22,347 bases of DNA from Coriolopsis trogii (Eukaryota > Basidiomycota > Agaricomycetes > Polyporales > Polyporaceae): positions 1-22,347 of the forward strand of contig JAHYIO010000034.1 in the NCBI GenBank assembly GCA_020543525.1, written 5' to 3'. How positions within the stretch are numbered: the first letter of the stretch is position 1; every line of letters starts with the position of its first letter. Below the pieces are notes generated by a model, which had not been told where the DNA came from, searched no databases, and saw only the letters and a program-made list of their open reading frames with translations. This document shows, one piece after another, positions 9,935-19,098 of this stretch. The translations under genes and the position numbers were made by a program.

Positions 9935-10380
9935 CAGTATAGCCGCACACGATCTCGAGGCCGGGAGGAGGGGAACCTTGGACTTGAGGAGTCGAAGAGA
10001 CGCGCGCAGTATAGCCGCACACGATCTCGAGGCCGGGAGGAGGAGAACCTTGGACTTGAGGAGTCGAAGAGACGCGCGCAGTATAGCCGCACACGATCTC
10101 GAGGCCGGGAGGAGGGGAACCTTGGACTTGAGGAGTCGAAGAGACGTGCGCAGTATAGCCGCACACGATCTCGAGGCCGGGAACCTTGGGATTGAGACTT
10201 GAGGAGTCGAAGAGACGTGCGCAGTATAGCCGCACACGATCTCGAGGCCGGGAGGACGGGAACCTTGGGATTGGAGCTTGAGGTGTCGAGGAGACGTGCG
10301 CAGTATAGCCGCACACAATCTCGGGGTGGGTGGAGGGGTTGGGAGGAGACGTGTGCAGTATAGCCGCACACGGTCTCGGG
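9915..10380 (-). repeat. 72-bp tandem array carrying the CTATAC motif, seven copies
   Basis: CAGTATAGCCGCACAC starts at 9935, 10007, 10079, 10151, 10222, 10301 and 10356, with spacings of 72, 72, 72, 71, 79 and 55. The full unit also contains GATCTCGAGGCCGGGAGG, GGGAACCTTGG and GAGTCGAAGAGACG. On the minus strand the core reads GTGCGGCTATACTGCGC, so it points toward the minus-strand gene at 9774. Units degrade toward the right. Simple ORFs through it are repeat translations. Confidence 0.95.
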
Positions 10381-10815
10381 GCCGGGGATCGTCGATGGAG
10401 GGGCGCGAGAGGGGGAGAGGGTGGCGGATGGACGGCGTGCGGGAAGCGCGAGTTATGCAGTGAGCGAGGTGGAAGGCGGGAGCACAGAGGAGGCCCTTGA
10501 GGGCATGTTGGACTTAGCGAAATCCCGCCTCTGTTTGGTCGTGTTGTCGTAGACGCCGGCGGGTGCGCTGGCAGAGATGATCTCCTGAGATTAGATTAGA
10601 CTTCAGAAGAGATTATCGCTTCGCGAAGTCAATGTGCCTGGAGATAAGATTGAATTATCAGATTGGCTACAAGGTTGGTTGTCCGAGAATCTCCGACTTG
10701 GCTTCTCGTGAGAATCCTAGCCACGTGATCACCCTGGGACGTTTGCATGGGACCCACAAGTCTCGCTAGCAGTCTCATTGTCCTCTCTATCCGACTACTC
10801 TCTCCCATCACTCTG
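10381..10815. other. Centre of the divergent intergenic region
   Basis: This separates the two oppositely oriented motif clusters. 10560-10760 is AT-richer and dense in GAGAT/GATTA words (GAGATTAGATTAGAC, GAGATTATC, GGAGATAAGATTG), with palindromes CTTCGCGAAG at 10619-10628, GAGATGATCTC near 10574 and GTGATCAC near 10725. No credible ORF is present. Confidence 0.6.
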
Positions 10816-11121
10816 GTCGTGTGCGGCTATACTGCGCACGACTGTTGGCGACAACCCTACGGCACTTTGGGCGACACTACTCTGCGTTTGTATGCGGCTA
10901 TACTGCGTGCAAACGTGTCTAGGCGACACGACCCTCTCTGCGTTTGTATGCGGCTATACTGCATGCGAACGTGTTCTAGGCGACGCGACTCCCCACTAGC
11001 TCGTGTGTGGCTATACTGCGCACGGCCGCCGACGACTCTGCATACGGATGAACCCCCAGACAAGCCCTTCAATCACCTGGGACTCTTTCCTGGCTTGTGT
11101 GCGGCTATACTGCGCACGGCT
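10816..11121 (+). repeat. Plus-oriented CTATAC motif cluster, five copies
   Basis: GCGGCTATACTGC or GTGGCTATACTGC lies near 10823, 10893, 10950, 11006 and 11101, pointing toward the SNF2 gene. The best copies read GTGCGGCTATACTGCGCAC, in which GTGCG and CGCAC can pair around GCTATACTG. The intervening sequence also repeats in part (GGCGACACGAC, TCTGCGTTTGTATGCGG). Spacing is 57-95 bp and less regular than in the 72-bp array. Confidence 0.9.
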
Positions 11122-12140
11122 ATGGGAAAACTTTGCCCCGCGCGACCTCCGAACGACATGGCCCACCTCGGAAGACATGCCAATCGAGCGCAATATCCCT
11201 TGTCCTCGTATGTTCGCTTCCTAACCCACCTGACACCTCTGCGGACTTGCTAACCCACCCGCACCTCGCATTCTTGCAGATCTCATGCGTCACTTAGACG
11301 CAACGACGCCCCACCTTCGTTCGGACAGTCCATGCCGCTCGCCTCACCCAACAGTCTCTCCATCCGGGCTCCATCCTCATCTTCCTCCACATCCTCAGCC
11401 AACATCTCCTCTCTCCTTTGGCACGCTTCCCTGGCTCCTCTTCAAACCCAATCGACCGACGCCCCTCTCCTACTTGACGATCAGATGTCCTCCGCCTCGT
11501 CGTCATCTTCGTTCCTCGGCCGCCATCCTCCCGAGAACTGACTGGGCGCTGACGCTGCTCGTTTCAACATTTGGAGACCCTAGCGAACTTATCGGCAATC
11601 CAGCCTCGTGCTCAACGCACTTACAGTGCTTGGCACTCCAAGCCTCCACCGCAGTACTCGCATAAACTCTCTGGAGGACGCGTGAAGTTCTTCTGGCGGA
11701 ATCGGGATCCTCTCGTCTGGTAAGTACGGGCATTAATTGCATGACGCCATACTCATCGCACAGCGCGCGTAAGCAGGCCTCCTCGAGCCCCAACGCACGC
11801 ACGCACATACGCGTACGTGGCGCGACGGCCCCGCATACCGCGCGCGCAGAGGCTTCCACGAGGCCCGCTCTCTGCACACCCGCGGGTCCTCCCAAATCCG
11901 GATTTTTGGGTCGGACGGAGTATCAAAGCCCCGCATGGTTAGGTGTGTATGTCGATCGATCGCGATCTCTCTTCCACTGGCTAATTACTCGGCAGCACGT
12001 TTTCGCGCACACTAAACAGTGATGGCAGTTGCTCGGACCCGACCCTCGCAACCCCATTTTTCGGGAGATATCTAAGACGCAGCCAAACCCCCAACCCCCC
12101 TCCCTCCTCCCGCCCGGTTTCTCTCCTGTCTGCGTGCTGT
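11122..12140 (+). promoter_or_regulatory. Long C/T-rich upstream region of the SNF2 gene
   Basis: There is no convincing gene here. The plus strand is C/T-rich (11290-11510), and a consensus-looking intron, GTAAGT...CACAG at 11720-11763, could belong to a spliced 5' UTR. The short ORFs in both orientations lack family resemblance. Confidence 0.35.
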
Positions 12141-12142
12141 CT

Positions 12143-12222
12143 GTCTGTGGCTATACTACAGGCATACTTGCACCACCCGCGCTTCCCTCTGCGTGTCTTC
12201 TGTCTGCGGCTACACTGCAGGC
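12143..12222 (+). promoter_or_regulatory. Two promoter-proximal CTATAC-type motifs
   Basis: TGTCTGTGGCTATACTACAG near 12141-12160 and TGTCTGCGGCTACACTGCAG near 12201-12220 are variants of the cluster motif, 60 bp apart, and the second ends about 60 bp before the SNF2 start codon. The core contains a TATA-like CTATAC, so a core-promoter role is possible. Confidence 0.5.
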
Positions 12223-12279
12223 AGATACACCGAGCCCTGTCTGAAATCCTCGCAATCTCTCGTCCACACCTCTGCCAAC

Positions 12280-15200
12280 ATGCCCACCGACAACCTTATG
12301 GTCTCGTTCCTCGAGCTTTCCCGCCTCGACAAGAAGCAATTTTCGGAGCCTGCGCCATGGTTCTGGCCCCAGTTCTGCGAGCGCAGCGGCCGGCAACGTC
12401 CACCATGGGTCCCTTCCGCGACACCCGAGTCAACTGGTCTCAAACAGGATCAATTGAATGCTATCGTCGCCTTCGTCCACGCCTACCATGCCCGCGAAGA
12501 CTATGCCGAATGTCTCAAGTACTCGAAGAAGCCCGACGCCAACGACAAGGATGGACGACAGGCCCTTGGGGCGTGGATCAACTCGTTTGCCAAGCGCATC
12601 CGTTGGAACCAGTTCTTCGACGAAACCATGGCTGAGTACGATCTCAACTCGTACTGCGTGGCAGCCGACGACGGCGAGAAGGTAAAACGTCGAGTCAAAT
12701 TCCCCACAATGTTCGTTACCGCTGACACAATGATTGCACAGTTTACTCCCATGGAGGAGAGCGGTGTTGCCAGTGCGAACAAGCAGCTCGTGATGAACCT
12801 CTTCGGCCAGGACGGCTTCCGACGCAACGGTAACCTGCTGAAATCGGAAGTGCACAAGTTCGTTCAGAGCACGTGTGCCCTCATGTGGCGTCGTTGGCGA
12901 AGGTCCTACACTTATCGCCTCACCGCCTTGCAAAAGGCGGAGAAGGAAATGGAGAACGCTCGCTCGAAGGTCGAGGCCTCACCGAACGACCCTCCGGCTG
13001 CACGCCGGTATTTCGACAAGCTGGAGACGTATTACCATCTACTGAAACCCTTCCGAGATGAGAAGCACAACGAGGATCGCGAGAGGGGGAAGCTCGAGCT
13101 CGAGTCTCTCCAGGCCATTGTCCGCGAAGGGGAGGACGCTCCGGTCAAAATCAGTAGGTTACCCTCTTCCGCAGGCAAGTAATCCACTAACACGACGAGC
13201 AGAGATTCCTCCCGCCTTGCGCAAGGCTCTCGCCCATCTCCCCACCCCCAAGGATGTCGACAGCGTCCTCCACGCCATCGCGGCTGCTATTCAGGCATTG
13301 GGGGACGATGTGGACGGAGAGATTCCCGTCCGCCACGCCGAGTTCGATATCAACCATTGGTCCGAGGGCGTTGAACACTATTGCAACACCACGCCGGAAG
13401 AACTCGACGCGTACTTGGGGATCACCGATGGCTACCTCGAGGGCTTCAACCAGACTGAGGACCCCGACGGTGCGACAGATCCTTGGACGAAGGAGGGTGA
13501 GAAAGTGCTGAAGTCTCCGTCGGCACTCCCCCTCCGCTTGCGTTGGCATCAGCTCATCGGGGTCCTGCACATCATGGACCGCATGTTCGAGGGGAAGCCC
13601 GTCCTCGTCATGGACAATGTCGGCGTCGGGAAGACCATCCAGGGCGTCGGGGTCATCACGCTCTATGCGTTCTTTCGCGCGTTCTTCGAGACTCGGGGCC
13701 ATTTCCCTGGCAAGTTCTGTAGGTTGTTTGATGCCCAGAGTGTGTTTTCGCTGTACTGACGTTCGTGTCGTTTCTCAGCGAAGAAACAGAACACTCCGGG
13801 CCTTGATGAAGATGGGAACCTGCCCAAACTACCATTGATGATCATCTGCCCCCCCGGCTTGGTCGACCAGTGGATCACTGAGCTCCACCGCTTCCTCATC
13901 GCTCGTTCTTTCGGTATCCTGCCGTACGTGGGCGCGTGCACCATGGAAAACCGGAGCGCATTCTGGGTCAAGTGGTCTGAGCTCAATTGCAGCGCAGATC
14001 ATTGTATTGTGGTTGCGAGCATGTCGGTGCGTATCCACTGCTCTCGTTGGGTTCTTTGGCATATTCAATGATTTGGGATAGGCCGTCAAAGCCGATGCTA
14101 CCGCCTGCCTCGTCAAGAACCCCCACAAGCTCGGCAGACCCTCCCGCGCACCCGGCGGGAACCAAACCCTCATTAACAAGACACTGTTTGCCGAGGGTCG
14201 CAAGTGGGGTGTGTGCATCATCGACGAGGTACACATGGCACGCAAGATTAATCAGCTTTACCTTGGTTGCTTGGAAATCCGCCATGCGAGCTTCATGACC
14301 ATCGGTCTCACAGCGACGCCAGTGATGACAACCCCGGAGGTAATGTTATATCTCCTGGACATGCGTAACGAGACCTGACAAGAGAATAGGACCTCTGCAA
14401 CCTGGGTCTTCTTCTCGGCTTTGATTATTTCACCGAGAATGCCGAACTTATGGATGGACATCGACGTGCCCTTGCACGCGGCATTCGCAACGACGGCAAG
14501 AATCGCAAGACCTTGGAAGAGACGGCTGAGACAGCTAACGCGATCGTGCATGGCAAGGCTCCCGAAGAGATGGCGAGCGAGGCTCGCGACGCTGCTAGCG
14601 AATGGTTGGAGGACATACGGACGGGCTATCAGGGCGGCATCATCCGGCGCACCATCCACTCCCTCGACTGGCAACGCCGTCCCATCTCCGGCCTCGACGA
14701 CTACCACGAGATCTTGCTGTTGCTCAAAATGACGCCGCAGGAGCGGCTGTGCCAAGAGCTCCTCACAGAACGACTCGCCAGGGACTCCGGCATAATCCGC
14801 GGCAAGAAATTGGAGGTGAGTCTCGTCTAACGATCTACGCAAGCTGTGTGCGCGCGGCTCGCAGCGTGCCTTCGAGATTGCTCACTTTATTGTATTTAGG
14901 CGTTTTATCTCGTCTTCCGGCAATCGATCTTGAACCCTGCTCTGAGCTACCTGCCTCAGTTCGCGTGGGACCCACGCACGGACGTGTATGCGAATCACGC
15001 CTCCACGAAACTGGACACCTTGCGCACCCTCCTTCAGCACCACCTAGCCACCCCTGGTGCACCTCCTCTGAAGGTAGCCGTGGTCGGTCCGGACAATCAG
15101 CTCATTCCTGACGAGCGGTATCTACCTGGGGGCGAATATCATATTGTTCAGAGCATTGCGCTCGGCCACGATCGCGTCGTCGTCTTTCTTCAGTTCCCGA

Positions 15201-16378
15201 AGAACAATTGGGTGGTCATTGCAGTATGTTATTCAAATAGAAAGATCAGTTTGGTCGCACAACACTAACGAAGCTATCACAGTGCCTTGAAGCTCACGAC
15301 ATCGCGTACATTGAGATCAACGGGGAAATGTCGCCCACGGCACGGCACCGTGCCTTGAAAACCTTTAAGGAGTCCCCTGATATTCGCGTGCTTCTCCTCT
15401 CGGGTGTGGGAGGCGTGGGCCTCAACATGGCCTTCGCGAATATCCTCATAATCGTTGTATGTGTAGCAGTTATCATCGGGAATTCGTATGCTGATATTGC
15501 TCTAGGATCCGGTGTGGTCGGCACAGGACGACGCGCAGATCAAAGGACGGGTCCACCGCCATCTGCAGAAGAAGCGGATCATCGTCTACAAGCTCCTCAT
15601 GAGAGGGACGTCCGATGTTTTCATGGACACGATAAGCAACGGGAAGGCTATGATGCATCAAGCATTCATTGGAGATGACAGCCCCCTTGGTTAGTCCACC
15701 AAAAACACCACACCGTAGTATTCTAATTGTCATACAGAGCGTATCATCAACGAGGACGACGAGGACGACGATGATGACGATGATGATTCAAGCGAAGCTT
15801 CCGGGGGAGAGGACAAACAATCGGCCGAAGACAAGAAGGGCAAGCGCAAGGCAAAGGCTACGGAGACTAAGCCGCGGGAGCCCAAGAAGCCCAGGACCGT
15901 CAAGGCCAAGGAGTCCAACAAGGAGAAGCCGAAGCCCAAAGCGGCCGGAAAGGGTGGAGGCAAACGGGGAGGCAAAGCCGCAAACTCGAAGCCTGATCGA
16001 ACCAACGATACGTCGTTGACCGCGAGTCCAAAGGCGGCTTCCTCGAGGCCCGAGGACGCGCTTGTCCCTCCGAGCGCCTCGACTTCCGCCAACCCCAGCG
16101 GCGAGCCCACATCGACGGCCGTATCGACAACTCGCAATGCAGAGGGGGCTTCCTCGAGGCCCGAGGACGCGCTTGTCCCTCCGAGCGCCTCGACTTCCGC
16201 GCACGCCAACGGCGAGCCCACCGCGACCCCCGGTTCCACAAGCCCGACTGCAGAGGGGGCTTCCTCGAGGCCCGAGGACGTGCCTGTCCCTCCGACCGCG
16301 GCGACTTCCGCGCACGCCAACGGCGAGCCCACCGCGACGCCCGGATCGACAACCCCCAGTGCAGAGGGGGCTTCCTAG
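12280..16378 (+). CDS. SNF2-family ATPase/helicase
   Basis: The start is ATG 12280. Ten exons are separated by introns 12682-12741, 13154-13202, 13719-13778, 14027-14081, 14340-14389, 14816-14899, 15224-15282, 15457-15505 and 15690-15737. The spliced frame is exactly 1195 codons, so the gene looks intact. All core motifs are visible: I, DNVGVGKT (Lys about 415); Ia, ICPPGLVDQW; II, DEVH (about 574-577); III, GLTATP; a RRTIHSLD segment; and in the second lobe VVVFLQF, V (GVGGVGLN, about 903) and VI (QIKGRVHR, 931-938). Such ATPases translocate on duplex DNA and remodel chromatin or other protein-DNA complexes. The acidic run EDDEDDDD, a Lys-rich stretch and three 37-aa Ser/Pro/Ala repeats form the tail. 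Oddities are DNVGVG for the usual DEMGLG and DEVH for DEAH. No reader domain is recognised. Divergent neighbour: the minus-strand gene at 9774. Confidence 0.94.
16037..16378 (+). repeat. 111-bp in-frame repeat at the SNF2 C-terminus
   Basis: GCTTCCTCGAGGCCCGAGGA starts at 16037, 16148 and 16259, a period of exactly 111 (37 codons), encoding ASSRPEDALVPPSASTSA and following residues. A fourth copy begins at 16370 but reads GCTTCCTAG, so the stop codon sits where earlier copies have TCG. Confidence 0.95.
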
Positions 16379-16399
16379 TGTTATAAACCGTGGAATTAA

Positions 16400-17060
16400 C
16401 CCCAAGCTCCATGGAGCCGGATGGAGCCGGGCTAAAGTAACTTGAATAACTCTTGAAGGAATGAGCCTAGCCTGGAGCCGGAGGGGACAATCTGATAGCT
16501 CTGCCTTTCCTCTATCCAGTGATACCACTGGTATGTGCATTGGTTGCCATTTGACCTTGCTACAGAGCTTGCAATGTCCGGCTCCACTGTTTGGGGGTAG
16601 AGCCGGGCCAAAGTAACTTGCATAACTCTTGAAGGAATGAGCCTAGCCTGGAGCCGGAGGGGACAATCTGATAGCTCTGCCTTTCCTCTATCCAGTGATA
16701 CCACTGGTATGTGCATTGGTTGCCATTTGACCTTGCTACAGAGCTTGCAATGTCCGGCTCCACTGTTTGGGGGTAGAGCCGGGCCAAAGTAACTTGCATA
16801 ACTCTTGAAGGAATGAGCCTAGCCTGGAGCCGGAGGGGACAATCTGATAGCTCTGCCTTTCCTCTATCCAGTGATACCACTGGTATGTGCATTGGTTGCC
16901 ATTTGACCTTGCTACAGAGCTTGCAATGTCCGGCTCCACTGTTTGGGGGTAGAGCCGGGCCAAATTAACTTGAATAACTTTTGAAGGAATGAACCTGGCT
17001 TGGAGCCAGAGGGGACAATCTGATAGCCCTTGCTGTCTTCTATCTAATACATCCAGAAAG
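16400..17060. repeat. 176-bp satellite, about 3.7 copies
   Basis: GAATGAGCCTAGCCTGGAGC anchors lie at 16459, 16635 and 16811, with a diverged copy at 16987, a period of exactly 176. The first three are almost identical and the fourth is decayed. Each unit has GGAGCCGG / CCGGCTCC in opposite orientation and the hairpin-forming CCAGTGATACCACTGG (first copy 16516-16531). The minus-strand ORFs of about 100 aa are only read-through of the satellite, since 176 is not a multiple of three. Confidence 0.95.
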
Positions 17061-17360
17061 ATGTTTGTACTCAGAAATTCTGCCAAGTTATCATATGATC
17101 TTTGCTTTCAATTGTACATTTATTACGCATTTTTGCATATTTACTATCAGAATCAGGTTCCTTGATTAGACTGAGAGGTGCATCTGATTTTATTAGCTGC
17201 CAGGGAGCTAACAGGGTTATATCAGTAGCTGTAATCATAGACTGGGCCAATAGTCATACCAAACTGACCAAGAAGATCTAAGAGTTTCCAGATCTTTCTA
17301 GAAGGTTTCATACCTTTTATGAGTGCCCCATTAGAGTTCAGGGTACAATGTGACATCACA
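17061..17360. other. AT-rich spacer
   Basis: This lies between the satellite and the promoter of the next gene. No gene, RNA or repeat is recognised. A short minus-strand ORF at 17222-17437 has no recognisable features. Confidence 0.5.
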
Positions 17361-17405
17361 GGGCGCTCAAATCGCCAAATAAGCGCCCAAAACTCGATAA
17401 ATAGG
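17361..17405 (+). promoter_or_regulatory. Inverted repeat and TATA-like box before the 17.5-kb gene
   Basis: GGGCGCT and AGCGCCC form a perfect 7-bp inverted repeat with a 14-nt spacer at about 17361-17388, followed directly by CGATAAATAGG near 17395. A pyrimidine-rich leader then runs to the ATG at 17517. The layout suggests a promoter. Confidence 0.5.
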
Positions 17406-17516
17406 CCCCCTTCCTGCCACACACACACTCTCTCCACTCACTCATTCTTCTGCCACTCATCTCTCTGACCTCCTTCTAACCTCTTTCTGCTCTGTTTCCT
17501 AGTCTCTGCTGCCCCC

Positions 17517-18430
17517 ATGGAGGAAGACTTTGCTCTCAACTCTCCCCCTTCCTCCCCCCTCCTTCTCCTCCCACCTGGCAGCTCCACCACTCCAGGTTTA
17601 CTGTGGCCTCTCCCCAGGTCTCCAGGTCTAACCAAGCACTCTGCTGGGTGTATAGGCCTAACCACCCTCATTTTATTTCTGATTGGGTAGTTTTGGCAGT
17701 GTACATTCCACCTGAGGCTCACCAAGATGGAGTGGATGAGTTGAACTTCTACTGGATTCCTTCCAGATTTGAAGGTCCTCTACTTCTTCTCTCTGCTGTC
17801 CTGGCCTCCTACAGTCCCCATCTTGAGCTTCCTCCTCTCAGAAAGATCACCAAGTGGATGGCTAACCAGTATGCCACTGCTACCTCTGTTATGGATGAGG
17901 TTCTTGGAGAGATAGAGAATCTACCAGGCTTTTTGGTTATGCCAGATAGAGGTGAGTCATTTTTTCTTCTTCATTCCACATTTGGTTACACCATTTTCTT
18001 TAAGAACCCCCCACCCATACTCCTCAAGAACTTGCCCAATTCCATCATCTTATCACCCTGCCCTATCTCACTCAGTGGTATACTGAGCAGCTCATGATGG
18101 GCTACAGTCTCAAGCCTCAAGTTGCACAAAGATTGTTGGCTGGAAACCACTATCTTCTAGACTGGTCTTGCCTCTCAGGTGAGTGATTGCTGGATATATA
18201 CTACTAGTTTGTGTGCTTATTCTTTTCCAGACTGGGAACACCTCCACAGGTGGGCTCTGATGGTAGAGAGTCACCTCTGTCTCATTCCCAAGGTGGTGAA
18301 GGCTCTAACCAAGGCTAAGGCTGAAGTTGGAAATGTTCTCAACTTCATGGAGTCAGCTAAAAGAGTTAATGCTCTTTTTACTGATGAGTTGAAGATTTCT
18401 GAACATCAGTGTCTTACTTGGATTAATCTG
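17517..18430 (+). CDS. Telomere-proximal gene of unknown function, 3' end unresolved
   Basis: I do not recognise the family. The ATG at 17517 (MEEDFALNSPPSSP) follows a TATA-like box and a C/T-rich leader. The main frame (VSRSNQALCWVYRPNHPHF) is joined to it only if one base is missing in the C run near 17554-17559. Introns are clear: 17952-18004 (GTGAGT...TTTAAG) and 18179-18230 (GTGAGT...TTCCAG). They link exons reading THTPQELAQFHHLITLPYL, WYTEQLMMGYSLKPQ, DWEHLHRWALMVE and KALTKAKAEVGNVLNFMESA. The last clear exon ends at a perfect GTAAGT donor (18431), but I cannot find a convincing next exon before the 37-bp array, so the gene is probably truncated at its 3' end or continues in short exons I cannot see. 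Codon use is AT-richer than in the SNF2 gene. No transmembrane or catalytic motif is seen. Confidence 0.65.
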
Positions 18431-18668
18431 GTAAGTCTGAATATATATTCTAGTTGATTGTGATGATACTTACAATTATGCAAGGCAAAGTAGTTGTAAT
18501 TTCCAAGCTATCCTTTAGTCACACTTTCCACTATTTGTAGAGCTTGATGAATTAGTTTGAATTAACCTACCATCTGGAGTGTGCCTGGTCAAATCACAGA
18601 GCTATTGGGGAAGCAGAATCAGAATATAACCAGCCTAAAGGTCACTTTTCACTTAATAACAGCTATAA
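18431..18668. other. Spacer after the last clear exon of the 17.5-kb gene
   Basis: It starts with the splice donor GTAAGT and is AT-rich with stops in all plus frames. It may be an intron with its downstream exon lost, or a 3' remnant. Confidence 0.4.
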
Positions 18669-18850
18669 GGAAGTTTGGTCATGTGACTCAACTTGCCAGC
18701 TGTGGGGAAGTTTGGTCATGTGACTCAACTTGCCAGCTGTGGGGAAGTTTGGTCATGTGACTCAACTTGCCAGCTGTGGGGAAGTTTGGTCATGTGACTC
18801 AACTTGCCAGCTGTGGGGAAGTTTGATCATGTGATCTAAATCTGAGATTT
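18669..18850. repeat. 37-bp tandem repeat with CATGTGAC, five copies
   Basis: GGAAGTTTGGTCATGTGACT starts at 18669, 18706, 18743 and 18780 (period exactly 37), with a fifth, diverged copy at 18817 reading GATCATGTGATC. The remainder of the unit is CAACTTGCCAGCTGTGG, which includes a CAGCTG E-box-like word. The same unit occurs, decayed, at 4142-4240. Confidence 0.95.
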
Positions 18851-18859
18851 GATTATCTC

Positions 18860-19098
18860 ATCATCTATTTAAATAGTTCAGCCACTGTCAAACTTCTACT
18901 CTCATCTTTTGATCTTCAACCACTATCATCCCCCATTCTACCATCATAGTAAGTCTTCTTTTAGTTATACTTTAGCTTATTCAACTACTTACAATCTATA
19001 TAAAGCATTCTGCCAACCTATCAGCTTGTCACTGGTACAGTTGTTATTACTAAAATGTGCACAATTTGCTAACCAACCATAACCAATAGTCAGACAAT
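18860..19098 (+). promoter_or_regulatory. Promoter and leader of the terminal gene
   Basis: The TATA-like TATTTAAATAG near 18866 is followed by a C/T-rich leader. A likely 5' UTR intron runs from GTAAGT (18949) to CCAATAG (19089), ten bases before the ATG at 19099. Confidence 0.5.

Noticed and set aside
9746..10371. ORFs with repeated RSCAAILR or RVRLYCAR peptides
   Set aside because: They are read-through of the 72-bp array. All frames of one strand happen to lack stops because the unit lacks them.
11503..11895. Minus-strand ORF of 130 codons in the SNF2 upstream region
   Set aside because: It is Ala/Arg/Glu-rich as expected from GC-rich antisense sequence, with no recognisable motif, and it lies between a divergent gene pair. 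It cannot be supported as a gene.
16432..17086. Minus-strand ORFs of 94-116 codons repeating the same peptide
   Set aside because: They translate the 176-bp satellite in shifting frames; the period is not a multiple of three.
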